From positions 1 to 64,000 of the forward strand of contig NZ_RHLN01000019.1 in NCBI RefSeq assembly GCF_004121075.1: 64,000 nt of DNA, written 5' to 3'. Below are positions 8,262 to 17,207 of this stretch, in pieces (positions within the stretch are counted from its first letter, which is position 1; the number at the start of each line of letters is the position of its first letter). The notes below the pieces were generated by a model. It did no database searches. It was not told the DNA's origin and saw only the letters and a list, made by a program, of their open reading frames with translations. The DNA comes from Lutibacter sp. HS1-25 (GTDB taxonomy: Bacteria > Bacteroidota > Bacteroidia > Flavobacteriales > Flavobacteriaceae). The translations under genes were made by a program, and so were the position numbers.

Positions 8262-9827
8262 TTACTTTAAATACTTGTTGTATTTACCCGGAATTTTATC
8301 AATTGACTTGATTTCAATATTTTTATAAAACACTTCAGCTGCTTCAGACTGAATTTGAATTCTACCTTTTTGAAGTGGCACAATTTCTTTATCCAAATTT
8401 TGAATCTGAGAATTGAATAAAGCCATTACAACTTTGCCATTTACAATATGAAAACTGGTTCCTTCAAAACAAATTAACTCTAAAGTGTTCCATTCACCGT
8501 GCGGATTTTCATTATCAAAACCTTTATTGCAATGGTTTGAAGGGTACTTTGTTAAACTAGAAAACTGATTTAAAGTACCACCTTTTACATAATCAAACTG
8601 TTTTTCTCCTTTTTTCTTTTCTGAAGGAATCTGAATTAATGTAGTTGATAAAGCATAATAATCACCAACATTGCCTTCTTCAACCTGAAATTCTTGAGAT
8701 TGCATCCAAACATTCCAAAATGTAGTATAAGGTCCTGTACAATGGTATAAAATACCACTGTCTCTATTTTTTGTTAAACGTGGCTCCCAAATTTTTTCTC
8801 CCCATTTAAATTGTAATTTTAAATGGTAATTTTCATATTCATTTTTTGAAGTTAATGAACCATAAATTTCTCCTGAAATATGAAGCACTTGCTCACCATC
8901 AATAGTTTGAAAAGTAAAAACATTTTTAGGATCGTTATTTAACCCAAGCGGCGCTGAATTTTTTCCATCACTATTTGGATCTACATTCTCCAAGCCTTGT
9001 ACTGTTTTGTGCGGCGCCCCCATAAAAACATCCCAATTTAAATAAGGATCACCTTCTAATAAATTTGTCCATTTTTTTGACAATCCTGGTGTTTCTTTGA
9101 CTCCTGCAGCCCATAAAACAGCACCTTTAATATGGTTGTAATAGCGATTTTCTTGATAAATTTCATTTGTATGTCCTAAGCCCGTATAAAAAACACGGCC
9201 ACCATTATAAATATGATACCAACTATTTGGATGGTTATCGGTATTCATTTGTTTTCCTTCATACGTATTTTCATCAATAGATGTTAATACATTAACATGT
9301 TTCCCTACTGGTTTTAAAAAATTATACCATTCATCTTTAAAAACTTCTTTTTCATTCCAGCCATCAATAGCCGGATGCTGGCAAGTAGTATTTACATTTA
9401 AAGTAGCTGTTTGCACTTTAGGATGGTCTTTAAATGTTGCTCCAACCATTTCAGTAAACCACTGCCATTCTTTTTCTGTATCAGAAGCGGCGTGGATACC
9501 TACAAAACCTTTTCCTCTGGCAAAATAATTTTTTAAGGCATTTTTATTTTTATCACTAAAAATATTTCCCGATGTATTTAAAAACACAATAACATCAAAT
9601 GTGGCTAGTTTAGCTATGTTAAAAACAGTTGAATCTTCTGAAAATTCCATTTTCCAATGATTTTCAGCACCCATTTTGCTCAAAAAATCTATTCCTGCAG
9701 GTATCGATTTGTGTCGAAATGCATTCGTTTTTGAAAATACAAGTACATTTAAATTTGTTGATTGTGCTTCTAAATTTTGAATAATTAAAAAAGTAAGCAG
9801 TATAATTGCGATTTTTTTTAAAGCCAT
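8262..9827 (-). CDS. Secreted ThuA-like plus DUF1080 fusion protein
   Basis: Exported two-domain protein of 521 residues: signal peptide (1-21, NLEAQS), a ThuA-like glutamine-amidotransferase-fold domain (about 25-245, with GFVGIHAASDTE and WYHIYNGGRVFYTGLGH), and a C-terminal DUF1080 lectin/hydrolase-like beta-sandwich (about 275-515, with DSGILYHCTGP). DUF1080 proteins include 3-keto-glycoside hydrolases, and ThuA-type proteins act in 3-keto-disaccharide metabolism, so oxidised-sugar processing is a reasonable guess. The fusion is frequent in Bacteroidota. It is probably the first gene of a two-gene unit with the DUF5060 protein, and its promoter bears the shared motif. Confidence 0.85.
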   Translation of the reverse strand: MALKKIAIILLTFLIIQNLEAQSTNLNVLVFSKTNAFRHKSIPAGIDFLSKMGAENHWKMEFSEDSTVFNIAKLATFDVIVFLNTSGNIFSDKNKNALKNYFARGKGFVGIHAASDTEKEWQWFTEMVGATFKDHPKVQTATLNVNTTCQHPAIDGWNEKEVFKDEWYNFLKPVGKHVNVLTSIDENTYEGKQMNTDNHPNSWYHIYNGGRVFYTGLGHTNEIYQENRYYNHIKGAVLWAAGVKETPGLSKKWTNLLEGDPYLNWDVFMGAPHKTVQGLENVDPNSDGKNSAPLGLNNDPKNVFTFQTIDGEQVLHISGEIYGSLTSKNEYENYHLKLQFKWGEKIWEPRLTKNRDSGILYHCTGPYTTFWNVWMQSQEFQVEEGNVGDYYALSTTLIQIPSEKKKGEKQFDYVKGGTLNQFSSLTKYPSNHCNKGFDNENPHGEWNTLELICFEGTSFHIVNGKVVMALFNSQIQNLDKEIVPLQKGRIQIQSEAAEVFYKNIEIKSIDKIPGKYNKYLK

Positions 9828-9876
9828 TTAACCTTATATTATTAAATTATGTTAATTATAAATTGATTGAATATAA

Positions 9877-9921
9877 CAATTATAAGTAAACGCTTTTAAA
9901 AACTTGTCCTGTACTGTCCTG
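9877..9921 (-). promoter_or_regulatory. ThuA-DUF1080 promoter with shared operator motif
   Basis: The minus strand has a -7-like TATAATTG (9884 to 9877, one mismatch). Exactly 20 nt upstream begins the best copy of the shared motif, read on the plus strand from 9905 as TGTCCTGTAC followed by TGTCCTGCGA. These are two direct repeats of TGTCCTG exactly 10 bp apart. No -33 TTTG is present. Confidence 0.6.
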
Positions 9922-10013
9922 CGATGAAAACTGAATTTAAATTGCCTCTATTTATTTTAACCATCTCAAAATCTGCTACCAAGAAACACTTTATTTTTCA
10001 TGTTTAAATCAAA

Positions 10014-11006
10014 TCATTTAAACTCGAACATCTCAATAGTATCCAATTCAGGTTTGCCACCTCTGCTTCCACTTCCGGCAGCTATAAAAATCTTTTTTTC
10101 ATAAACAATTGCTTGCGTACCGTGTCTACCCGTTTTTAAAGTGTCTAATGGTCTCCATGTTTCATTTTTTATATTATAAGCATCAACATTGTTATGTGCA
10201 GATTTTTGAGACATACTTTCACCACCAATAACTATTAAATCATTTTCTAAAAATACTGCGGAAGCCCCCGCACGCATAGTAGGTATGTTATTTTTTGAAG
10301 GCAATGTAGTCCAAGTATTTGATTTTAAATTGTAAACATCAACCTCTGCAATTGTTAAGTCGAAGGTTTGGTTGGTAGCAAAAGAAGAATTTCTACCGCC
10401 AGCGCAATAAATTTCATTTCCGTTTATAGCTGCTGCAAAATGATCTCTAGATCTTGGAGCATTGGCTAAAACTGTCCATTTATTTGTTTTAAAATTATAC
10501 GCATCAACCCATGGAACATGCGTACTATTATGCCCATCAACAATACCACTTATAACTATTGCAACATTGCCTTTTACTACAATTCCCGAAGAACCTCTTC
10601 TTCTTGCTTCAGGAATTTCAGCACCTTCTTGCCAAGCATCTAGCTTTGGGTTATACACCAAAATATTTTTCAATGGTGTTTCATAAGGGTATTTTCCGGT
10701 CATTGCTCCAATGACATATATTTTTCCTTTATAAGAAATCCCTTGAAAATGATGAATTTCTATTGGTGGTGCTAAGCCTTCAGACCAAGTTTTTGTTTTT
10801 GGATTAAAGATTGATATTGATTTTATGCCTCTTCCACCTAATAAATAAAACAATCCATCAACCTCCGTAAAACTACATTCGTGTCTTGCAATGGCATTGT
10901 TAGCACATTCCATCGTGTGCCATTCGCCTGTTTTAGTTGTTTCTTGTGCAAAAGAAATTTGAGTTGTTATTAGTAAATAGGTGAAAAAAATCAATAATCG
11001 TTTCAT
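10014..11006 (-). CDS. Secreted Kelch-repeat beta-propeller protein
   Basis: Exported protein of 330 residues: signal peptide (1-20, ISFAQ) followed by about six Kelch blades over residues 35-325. Each blade has the VYNPKLDAWQEG / YNLKSNTWTTLP type of repeat and GG or GA turns (LLGGRG, VIGAMTG, CAGGRNS, VIGGES, AAGSGS). Kelch proteins of this size beside glycoside hydrolases are often called mutarotases or sugar-binding proteins, but no catalytic residue is recognisable. It lies between GH2 and ThuA-DUF1080 in the same orientation. A terminator precedes it, so it has its own promoter, which I could not locate. The shared motif is absent here. Confidence 0.82.
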   Translation of the reverse strand: MKRLLIFFTYLLITTQISFAQETTKTGEWHTMECANNAIARHECSFTEVDGLFYLLGGRGIKSISIFNPKTKTWSEGLAPPIEIHHFQGISYKGKIYVIGAMTGKYPYETPLKNILVYNPKLDAWQEGAEIPEARRRGSSGIVVKGNVAIVISGIVDGHNSTHVPWVDAYNFKTNKWTVLANAPRSRDHFAAAINGNEIYCAGGRNSSFATNQTFDLTIAEVDVYNLKSNTWTTLPSKNNIPTMRAGASAVFLENDLIVIGGESMSQKSAHNNVDAYNIKNETWRPLDTLKTGRHGTQAIVYEKKIFIAAGSGSRGGKPELDTIEMFEFK

Positions 11007-11127
11007 ATTTTGGACTTTATTAGTTTTCTTTCAGTTTAAATAATGGTGGATATTGTAACTTTTCTAAGTGGCTTAAATTTCAATTAATGTACGCACTTTT
11101 CATAAAACTTTTAATATTTAACAAAAA

Positions 11128-11170
11128 AAAAGATTCTATACAATAGTTAAAACTACCTATAGAATCTTTT
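11128..11170 (-). terminator. Terminator after the GH2 gene
   Basis: AAAAGATTCTATA (11128-11140) pairs perfectly with TATAGAATCTTTT (11158-11170). A long A-run at 11123-11131 gives the U-tract for minus-strand transcripts. It lies 20 bp beyond the GH2 stop. Confidence 0.85.
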
Positions 11171-11189
11171 CTTCAAACTTAATTAATTG

Positions 11190-14186
11190 TTATTTTTTCT
11201 TACCAATTACAGTATACATTCTGCATTCTTTTGGAATTTCTCCATCGCTATTTCCAGCCATTACAATACTTTCTCCTGCTTTTGCTGTTCTTTTAAAAAT
11301 AGACATTGTTACACCTCCAATAACAAGATCATCACCTGTATCAACATAATCTTTCAATAAAAACTCAGGTCGTGAAACACGATCATCATGCAACACATAA
11401 ATATCCATATCTGCACCAGCAATAAATTGCAACAGGTCTCTAGCCCAATAACCTTTGTCTGAATCTGGAGTTCTAACATATTCAGCACCTCTTAGATATG
11501 AAGGAATTACCGTATAATTCATATCCAAATCTGTATACGCTTTTTTACCCCAATCCATCGTAGTTCTTAACATTGCTTTCGCGTCACCAGTATAACTAAA
11601 TTTAGAAAACAAGTCACTTCTATTATCATCACCCGGATCGTATGCTTCCATTTTAGGCGTATAAATTGGTAAAGGTTCTTCTACTAAAGCTACATCAAAT
11701 ACTTGAGGAAGTTCCGTTGTCAGCCCATTTTCGATAGCTATTGGCAAAGATGTAATTTCTACACTTGCTGAAGTTAAACCATCTCTTGAAGCTGTAATTT
11801 TAACAGTTCCTGCTTCTAATAAAGAACGTACAGCAACTCTATTGATTCCACATTCAGTATCTAAATATAAATTATTGGTACTTTTTTCTTTACCACTATT
11901 GTAACCACCTCTCCATATTCCAGGACCAGAAATTGTAAAGTCTACGCGATCTTTATCTAACGGACATCTATCTCCATTTTTATCTACAACTTCAAAATCT
12001 ATAAGTACAATATCAGAACCATCAGCTCTCCATCCTTTTGGACCTGTCATTGTTGTTAATTTAATAGCTACTGGTTCTCCAACTGTTTTTTTAGTTTGAG
12101 TAACTAGTAATTTACCATCAACATACCCTTCAACTTTAATTTCACCAGCTTCAAAAGCAACATCTGAAAATTCATATACATAGCCGTTTTTAGCAGCGCT
12201 ATTTGTACCAATTAATTTATTGTTGATGTATAATTTTACTTCAGCACAATTTGATATTACAAACATATCTTTTTTTGTTCCTTCAGCATAATTCCAATGA
12301 CCAATAACATGAACCTGAGGCTCTGGTCTCCACATAGATTTTACTGCATAAAATGCTTCTTTAGGCAATCTTACCGCATCAACTTCACCACTTGCTCTTG
12401 TAACTTCTGTAGGATTACGACCACCATGAGGACCATCAGTAAACACCCAATTTGCACCACCACTATGGTATGATTTTCTACCCATTTTATTCCACCAATG
12501 ATCTGCTTGTCGAACGGCAAATTCTTCAGAACCAATTTGGTATGTATTTTTACTTATATTAGGATGCGTCCAAAAATTATCATCAGGTGTTGATTTATCC
12601 CAGGCACGTCTTGGTGCTTCATCACGCAAATATTCACTTTCAATAATTGGCAAACTTGCAAATTCACGTTGCCAACCTTCAGTACCAACTTCAATGGTAA
12701 CATAATTTTCAGATTCCGTTTTTGTATCTGAACGTCTATTACCCATCAATCTTTTTCCGTTTGGATCAAAAGTATTGATAATATCTAAAATCTCTTCGTA
12801 ATGTTCAGGAGTCTCAGCCCAGTTACCACCTTCCCAAATAAAAATAGATGGGTGATTTCTATAATAAACAATCATATCACGAAAAGCTTCCATACGAATT
12901 TTCCATGTTTCACCTTCATCTTGAGATTCTCCAGCTACACCAGGCATTAAGGTTACAAAACCATATTTATCACCCATTGCAATTTCTGCAGGCGATCCCG
13001 CACAATGTCCCCAACGAATAAAATTTCCTCCTGCTTCATCCATTAATTGGTATGTATAATCACGTAACCAATCTGGTAATGCTGCTCCTAAACCAGCCCA
13101 CGTATTTGTAGGTTTTTGACCCCATCCGTGTAGTTTTGCATATTCTCCGTTGTTATGAAATCCAGTATCTTTATTGAATTCGAAACTTCTAATTCCAAGT
13201 GGTGTTTCATAAGTATCCAATACTGTATTGCCTTCTTTTAAGATTGAGACAACCTTGTACATATACGGATTGCGTGTATACCAAAGATTTGGGTTTAAAA
13301 CACTTGTTGTAGTCTCAAACGTGAATTGTTGTCCTGCTTTAATTGTTTCAGATGCTTTTGCCGTTTGAACAACATTTCCATCTTTATCAACAATTACAGC
13401 TTCAAAAGTTACATTTTTATCTTCGTTATATTCGTTTTTAACTTCAGCCTTTACAGTAACATCTGCACTTTTTTCACTCACATTATCAGCAAAAACATAC
13501 GTTCCAACAGTTTTTAAATTGTCGTATAGTGGCAATGTAATATGCAACGGATCCATAGTGTGTAAAAATACATTTCTGTAAATACCACCGTGTGTTGGAT
13601 GCCAGTGTTCGTGGTTCCAAACAAGTGGATCGTTATCTCTAAAATCATCACTATTACGATCGTTATTAACTTTTACGGCAATAACATTTTCTTTATCTCC
13701 AAAATTTAGATATGGTGTTAAATCATAACCAAAAGGAATAAATCCTGTTTGATTTTGACCTAAATATTTTCCATTTACATAAACATCTGCAATTTGACGA
13801 ACCGACTCGAACTCAATATATACTTTTTTACCAGCATCGGCTGCAGGTAGTTTAAAATGTTTACGATACCAAACAGTACCTCTCCATTGATTTTTTTCTC
13901 CTTTATGACCTCCTAAACTGAAATCGTCAAAAGTATCAACATCGTTAAAAGTATGAGGTGCACTAACCGTACTCCATGAAGTATCATCATAATTAAATAC
14001 TTCTGCATTTTCAGGATTTTCTTGAATAAATTTCCAATCCGGATTAAAATTGTATTTGGTTCTGTTTCCTTGGGTAATTTCTTTTAAAACTTGACTATTT
14101 GATTGACAGGAAATCAACAAGAAACCCGCAAAAACAATCATTAAAAATTTGTTTCCAAATCTTGATAAAGTTCTTTTATTCATCAT
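11190..14186 (-). CDS. Glycoside hydrolase family 2-like lipoprotein, atypical active site
   Basis: Lipoprotein of 998 residues: lipobox LLISC with Cys27, GH2 sugar-binding domain (about 45-215, with DDTSWSTVSAPHTFND and VWYRKHF), GH2 immunoglobulin domain (about 220-330), TIM barrel (about 335-640) and C-terminal DUF4982-like and Ig-like domains. It should sit on the cell surface or in the periplasm. At the acid/base site the usual GNE is WEGGNW (N455, W456), so the expected Glu is Trp. The nucleophile region PIIESEY (E516, E518) is kept. I recall a GH2 subfamily with EGGNQ at the same place, so this may be a subfamily trait and not a defect. Substrate unknown; beta-galactosidase annotations would be unsafe. 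Its promoter carries the shared motif. Confidence 0.88.
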   Translation of the reverse strand: MMNKRTLSRFGNKFLMIVFAGFLLISCQSNSQVLKEITQGNRTKYNFNPDWKFIQENPENAEVFNYDDTSWSTVSAPHTFNDVDTFDDFSLGGHKGEKNQWRGTVWYRKHFKLPAADAGKKVYIEFESVRQIADVYVNGKYLGQNQTGFIPFGYDLTPYLNFGDKENVIAVKVNNDRNSDDFRDNDPLVWNHEHWHPTHGGIYRNVFLHTMDPLHITLPLYDNLKTVGTYVFADNVSEKSADVTVKAEVKNEYNEDKNVTFEAVIVDKDGNVVQTAKASETIKAGQQFTFETTTSVLNPNLWYTRNPYMYKVVSILKEGNTVLDTYETPLGIRSFEFNKDTGFHNNGEYAKLHGWGQKPTNTWAGLGAALPDWLRDYTYQLMDEAGGNFIRWGHCAGSPAEIAMGDKYGFVTLMPGVAGESQDEGETWKIRMEAFRDMIVYYRNHPSIFIWEGGNWAETPEHYEEILDIINTFDPNGKRLMGNRRSDTKTESENYVTIEVGTEGWQREFASLPIIESEYLRDEAPRRAWDKSTPDDNFWTHPNISKNTYQIGSEEFAVRQADHWWNKMGRKSYHSGGANWVFTDGPHGGRNPTEVTRASGEVDAVRLPKEAFYAVKSMWRPEPQVHVIGHWNYAEGTKKDMFVISNCAEVKLYINNKLIGTNSAAKNGYVYEFSDVAFEAGEIKVEGYVDGKLLVTQTKKTVGEPVAIKLTTMTGPKGWRADGSDIVLIDFEVVDKNGDRCPLDKDRVDFTISGPGIWRGGYNSGKEKSTNNLYLDTECGINRVAVRSLLEAGTVKITASRDGLTSASVEITSLPIAIENGLTTELPQVFDVALVEEPLPIYTPKMEAYDPGDDNRSDLFSKFSYTGDAKAMLRTTMDWGKKAYTDLDMNYTVIPSYLRGAEYVRTPDSDKGYWARDLLQFIAGADMDIYVLHDDRVSRPEFLLKDYVDTGDDLVIGGVTMSIFKRTAKAGESIVMAGNSDGEIPKECRMYTVIGKKK

Positions 14187-14262
14187 CTAATTAATTATGT
14201 TTGTTATTTTTATAAGGTTTATTTCTTAAAAATTAATTTTGAAGTATAATTCTTAACAAATG

Positions 14263-14308
14263 CTAATTTAAGTTTTGATTAAAATTATACTATCCTGTAC
14301 CGTACTGC
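14263..14308 (-). promoter_or_regulatory. GH2 promoter with shared operator motif
   Basis: The -7-like box TAAATTAG (minus strand, 14270 to 14263, one mismatch) is followed 20 nt upstream by the motif TATCCTGTAC plus CGTACTGCAA (plus strand from 14291). The spacing is identical to that at uxaC and ThuA-DUF1080. The 480-bp gap 14187-14665 holds this promoter and one terminator; I see no gene in it. Confidence 0.55.
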
Positions 14309-14475
14309 AATTGCAATCAATTCTTACATACTCAACATCTATTTATATTACATAACTTCCTGGATGTTTTGAAATTATTTTAAGGTTTAAACTTAAATAT
14401 TGCTATTTTTATAATACTACTTTAGATTAAACGGTAATTTTTTTTACTAAAATGAAGCGCATTTATATTATAATT

Positions 14476-14519
14476 AAAAAGCCATAAAAAAAGTATTGAT
14501 ACTTTTTTTATGGCTTTTT
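14476..14519 (-). terminator. Long perfect hairpin, likely bidirectional terminator
   Basis: A 20-bp inverted repeat with a 2-nt centre: AAAAGCCATAAAAAAAGTAT (14477-14496) against its exact complement (14499-14518), with A/T runs on both sides. It lies about 150 bp beyond the cytochrome gene stop and upstream of the GH2 promoter, which it may insulate. Confidence 0.75.
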
Positions 14520-14665
14520 AGGTTTAAAAAACTTACTTATTATTTTATTTTTCAGCTTTTTATTAAAAAAATTAAATTGTTTATTTTCACTAACTATGCT
14601 GCCTTTACTCTGCTATAAATTGTAAACATAAATATTAGTCGTAAAATAAAAAAAGAATTATTTTA

Positions 14666-15154
14666 TTATTGTCTGTTATTACCTTTTCCTTGCCCCATTC
14701 CCATTCCATTTGGATGTTGTTGATTAAAATGATCTTCAAACCATACTGGAGCTTCTAATTTATTGCTAAACATGTATTGAGCAATTGCTATAATTTCATC
14801 ACTATTAAACGGCTGTTTAGGCATAACATTAAATTTATCAACAGCTCCCCTCATTAAAGCATTTTCGCTAGTTGGATTTAGCACCCAATTTGAAACCGCT
14901 TCAACAAATGCTTGCTCTGTAGGGTAAGACATTTTATACCTTTTTACAACTGCAACCATTGGGGGTGCTATTATTTCATCATGAGATTTGGAAGTGGTTG
15001 AATGACAAGCATAACATTTTTGCTGTAAAAGATTTAAAATTTCTTTGTTATCATTTGTAATCTCTGCTGCTTTATTTTCTACAATCTTTGTTTTATTTTC
15101 AAAATTACAACTTGTCGCAATAAAAAATAACATAATTAAAACTATATATCTCAT
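14666..15154 (-). CDS. Monohaem c-type cytochrome lipoprotein
   Basis: Small exported electron carrier of 162 residues. A lipoprotein signal ends at ATSC (Cys16). The haem c attachment motif CYACH is at residues 47-51, and the likely axial Met is in FNVMPKQPF, placed as in class I cytochrome c domains. The C-terminus is rich in Gly, Asn and Met (NGMGMGQGKGNNRQ), a low-complexity tail without assigned function. It stands alone between two terminators, so it is probably monocistronic. The partner is unknown. Haem binding is clear; the redox role is inferred. Confidence 0.88.
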   Translation of the reverse strand: MRYIVLIMLFFIATSCNFENKTKIVENKAAEITNDNKEILNLLQQKCYACHSTTSKSHDEIIAPPMVAVVKRYKMSYPTEQAFVEAVSNWVLNPTSENALMRGAVDKFNVMPKQPFNSDEIIAIAQYMFSNKLEAPVWFEDHFNQQHPNGMGMGQGKGNNRQ

Positions 15155-15240
15155 CTTATTAAAAATTAATTTGAAACAAATATCTTATAAAAATTTTAAC
15201 CATATAGTAACTTGAGTAGCACTACTACTTCATATATAAA

Positions 15241-15265
15241 AAAAGCTTCCAAAATGGAAGCTTTT
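15241..15265 (-). terminator. Terminator after typA
   Basis: AAAAGCTTCC (15241-15250), a 5-nt loop and GGAAGCTTTT (15256-15265). The A-run on the left gives a U-tract on the minus strand, 25 bp past the typA stop. Confidence 0.9.
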
Positions 15266-15289
15266 TATTTAAACTATTTGATGTAAAAT

Positions 15290-17059
15290 TTATCTAAAAT
15301 TAATTTTACGCATACGTAAACTTAATGGAGTAACTTCTAAATATTCATCATCTTTAATATATTCCATACATTCTTCTAATGAATAATCTACTTTAGGAGC
15401 AATTTTAACACTGTCATCTGTACCAGACTTACGAACGTTTGTTAATTTTTTCCCTTTAATTAAATTTACCGCCATATCTTCTTGCTTGTTGTTTTCTCCA
15501 ACAATTTGACCTTTGTAAATATCTTGGTTAGGATCAATAAAGAATTTACCTCTATCTTGTAATTTATCTATTGAATAAGCTGTTGCTTTACCTGTTTCTG
15601 CAGAAATAATAGCGCCATTGTTTGACGTAGCAATTTCACCTTTATAAGCATCAAAACCACGTAATCTATGGTTGATAATTGCTTCTCCTTGCGTTGCAGT
15701 TAATATTTTATTTCTTAAACCAATCAATCCACGAGAAGGAATATCAAATTCTAAATGTTGTAAATCACCTTTAGGCTCCATTACTAACAAATCTCCTTTT
15801 CTTAAAGAAACTAAATTAATTGCTTTACTTGCAGACTCTTCAGGAACATTAATTACCAATGTTTCATAAGGCTCACATTTTACACCATCAATTTCTTTGA
15901 TAATTACTTGTGGACGACCAACTTGTAACTCATACCCTTCTCTTCGCATTGTTTCAATTAAAACTGATAAATGAAGAATTCCACGTCCAAAAACATTAAA
16001 TTTATCTTCAGTATCAGTTTCTTCAACTCTTAGAGCTAAGTTTTTCTCAATTTCTTTAAACAATCTATCACGTAAATGACGAGAAGTAACAAATTTACCT
16101 TCTTTACCATAAAATGGTGAGTTGTTAATGGTAAACAACATACTCATAGTAGGTTCATCAACTTTTAATCTTGGCAATGCTTCTGGATTTTCTAAATCAG
16201 AAATTGTATCACCAATATCAAAACCTTCAATACCAGTAATAGCACAAATATCACCACTTCTTACTTTTTCAGTTCTATCTTTACCTAAACCTTCAAAAGT
16301 ATGCAATTCTTTTATTCTTACTTTTTTAAAACTACCATCAGCTTTACAAAGCATATAATCCTTTCCTTCAACCAAATCACCTCTAAACACACGTCCAATA
16401 GCAATACGACCAACAAATGATGTAAAATCTAATGAAGTAATTTGCATTTGAGGAGTCCCTTCCTGATAAGGAGCTTCTGGAATATTTTCTAAAATTGAAT
16501 CTAATAAAGGTACAATATTATCTGTTTCTTCTTTCCAGTCGTAACTCATCCAACCATTTTTTGCAGACCCATAAATTGATGCAAATTCTAATTGTTCTTC
16601 CGTTGCATCTAAAGCAAACATTAAGTCAAATACTTTATCGTGAACTAAATCTGGCGTACAGTTTGGTTTATCTACTTTATTAATAACTACAATTGGTGTT
16701 AACCCTAATTCTAAAGCTTTACCAAGAACAAAACGAGTTTGTGGCATTGGTCCTTCAAAAGCATCGACTAATAATAATACACCATCAGCCATTTTTAATA
16801 CACGTTCTACTTCACCACCAAAATCGGCGTGACCAGGAGTGTCAATAATATTAATTTTTACTCCTTTATAAACGATAGAAACATTTTTAGACAAAATGGT
16901 AATTCCACGTTCACGTTCCAAGTCATTATTATCTAGTAATAAATCGGTACGTACTTTGCGCTCATCTAAAATGTGAGCTTGGTCAATAATTTTATCAACC
17001 AATGTAGTTTTACCGTGGTCAACGTGAGCAATAATTGCTATGTTTCTGATAGATTGCAT
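15290..17059 (-). CDS. typA: Ribosome-associated GTPase TypA/BipA
   Basis: Translational GTPase of the EF-G-like family that assists ribosome assembly and stress adaptation. From MQSIRNIAI the protein has about 589 residues. The P-loop AHVDHGKTT is at residues 10-18, with [16 protein letters not shown] (G3) and NKVDKP (G4) following, then domain II, an EF-G III/V-like part and the TypA-specific C-terminal domain. An in-frame start at 17083 exists, but the promoter -7 box lies at 17081-17088, so the ATG at 17059 must be the real start. It is flanked by terminators and is probably monocistronic. Confidence 0.96.
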   Translation of the reverse strand: MQSIRNIAIIAHVDHGKTTLVDKIIDQAHILDERKVRTDLLLDNNDLERERGITILSKNVSIVYKGVKINIIDTPGHADFGGEVERVLKMADGVLLLVDAFEGPMPQTRFVLGKALELGLTPIVVINKVDKPNCTPDLVHDKVFDLMFALDATEEQLEFASIYGSAKNGWMSYDWKEETDNIVPLLDSILENIPEAPYQEGTPQMQITSLDFTSFVGRIAIGRVFRGDLVEGKDYMLCKADGSFKKVRIKELHTFEGLGKDRTEKVRSGDICAITGIEGFDIGDTISDLENPEALPRLKVDEPTMSMLFTINNSPFYGKEGKFVTSRHLRDRLFKEIEKNLALRVEETDTEDKFNVFGRGILHLSVLIETMRREGYELQVGRPQVIIKEIDGVKCEPYETLVINVPEESASKAINLVSLRKGDLLVMEPKGDLQHLEFDIPSRGLIGLRNKILTATQGEAIINHRLRGFDAYKGEIATSNNGAIISAETGKATAYSIDKLQDRGKFFIDPNQDIYKGQIVGENNKQEDMAVNLIKGKKLTNVRKSGTDDSVKIAPKVDYSLEECMEYIKDDEYLEVTPLSLRMRKINFR

Positions 17060-17080
17060 ATTCTGATTTTTTAGAAGTTG

Positions 17081-17117
17081 CAAAAGTAGTTGTTTTATTT
17101 TATTTTACACTACAAAA
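17081..17117 (-). promoter_or_regulatory. typA promoter
   Basis: TACTTTTG (minus strand, 17088 to 17081) is an exact -7 box. A TTTTG at 17117 to 17113 could serve as -33, with slightly long spacing. The 5' leader would be about 15 nt, which settles the typA start at 17059. Confidence 0.6.
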
Positions 17118-17164
17118 TTAAAAGAATCGAATTAAACTAATTAATTGATTTTCAATAAAATAAA

Positions 17165-17188
17165 AAAGAGTTATAAAAACAACTCTTT
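17165..17188 (-). terminator. Terminator after the proline dehydrogenase gene
   Basis: AAAGAGTT (17165-17172) pairs with AACTCTTT (17181-17188). The A-rich left flank forms the U-tract on the minus strand, 20 bp beyond the stop codon. Confidence 0.8.
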
Positions 17189-17207
17189 CAACTTCTTCTA
17201 TTTTGAA

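Noticed and set aside
4770-14186. A complete polysaccharide utilisation locus
   Set aside because: No SusC/SusD pair, no sulfatase or lyase, and the enzymes have separate promoters; only a carbohydrate block can be claimed.
17060-17083. Upstream ATG of typA, adding 8 residues
   Set aside because: The promoter -7 box occupies 17081-17088, so this codon cannot be in the message, and TypA proteins begin at the later Met.
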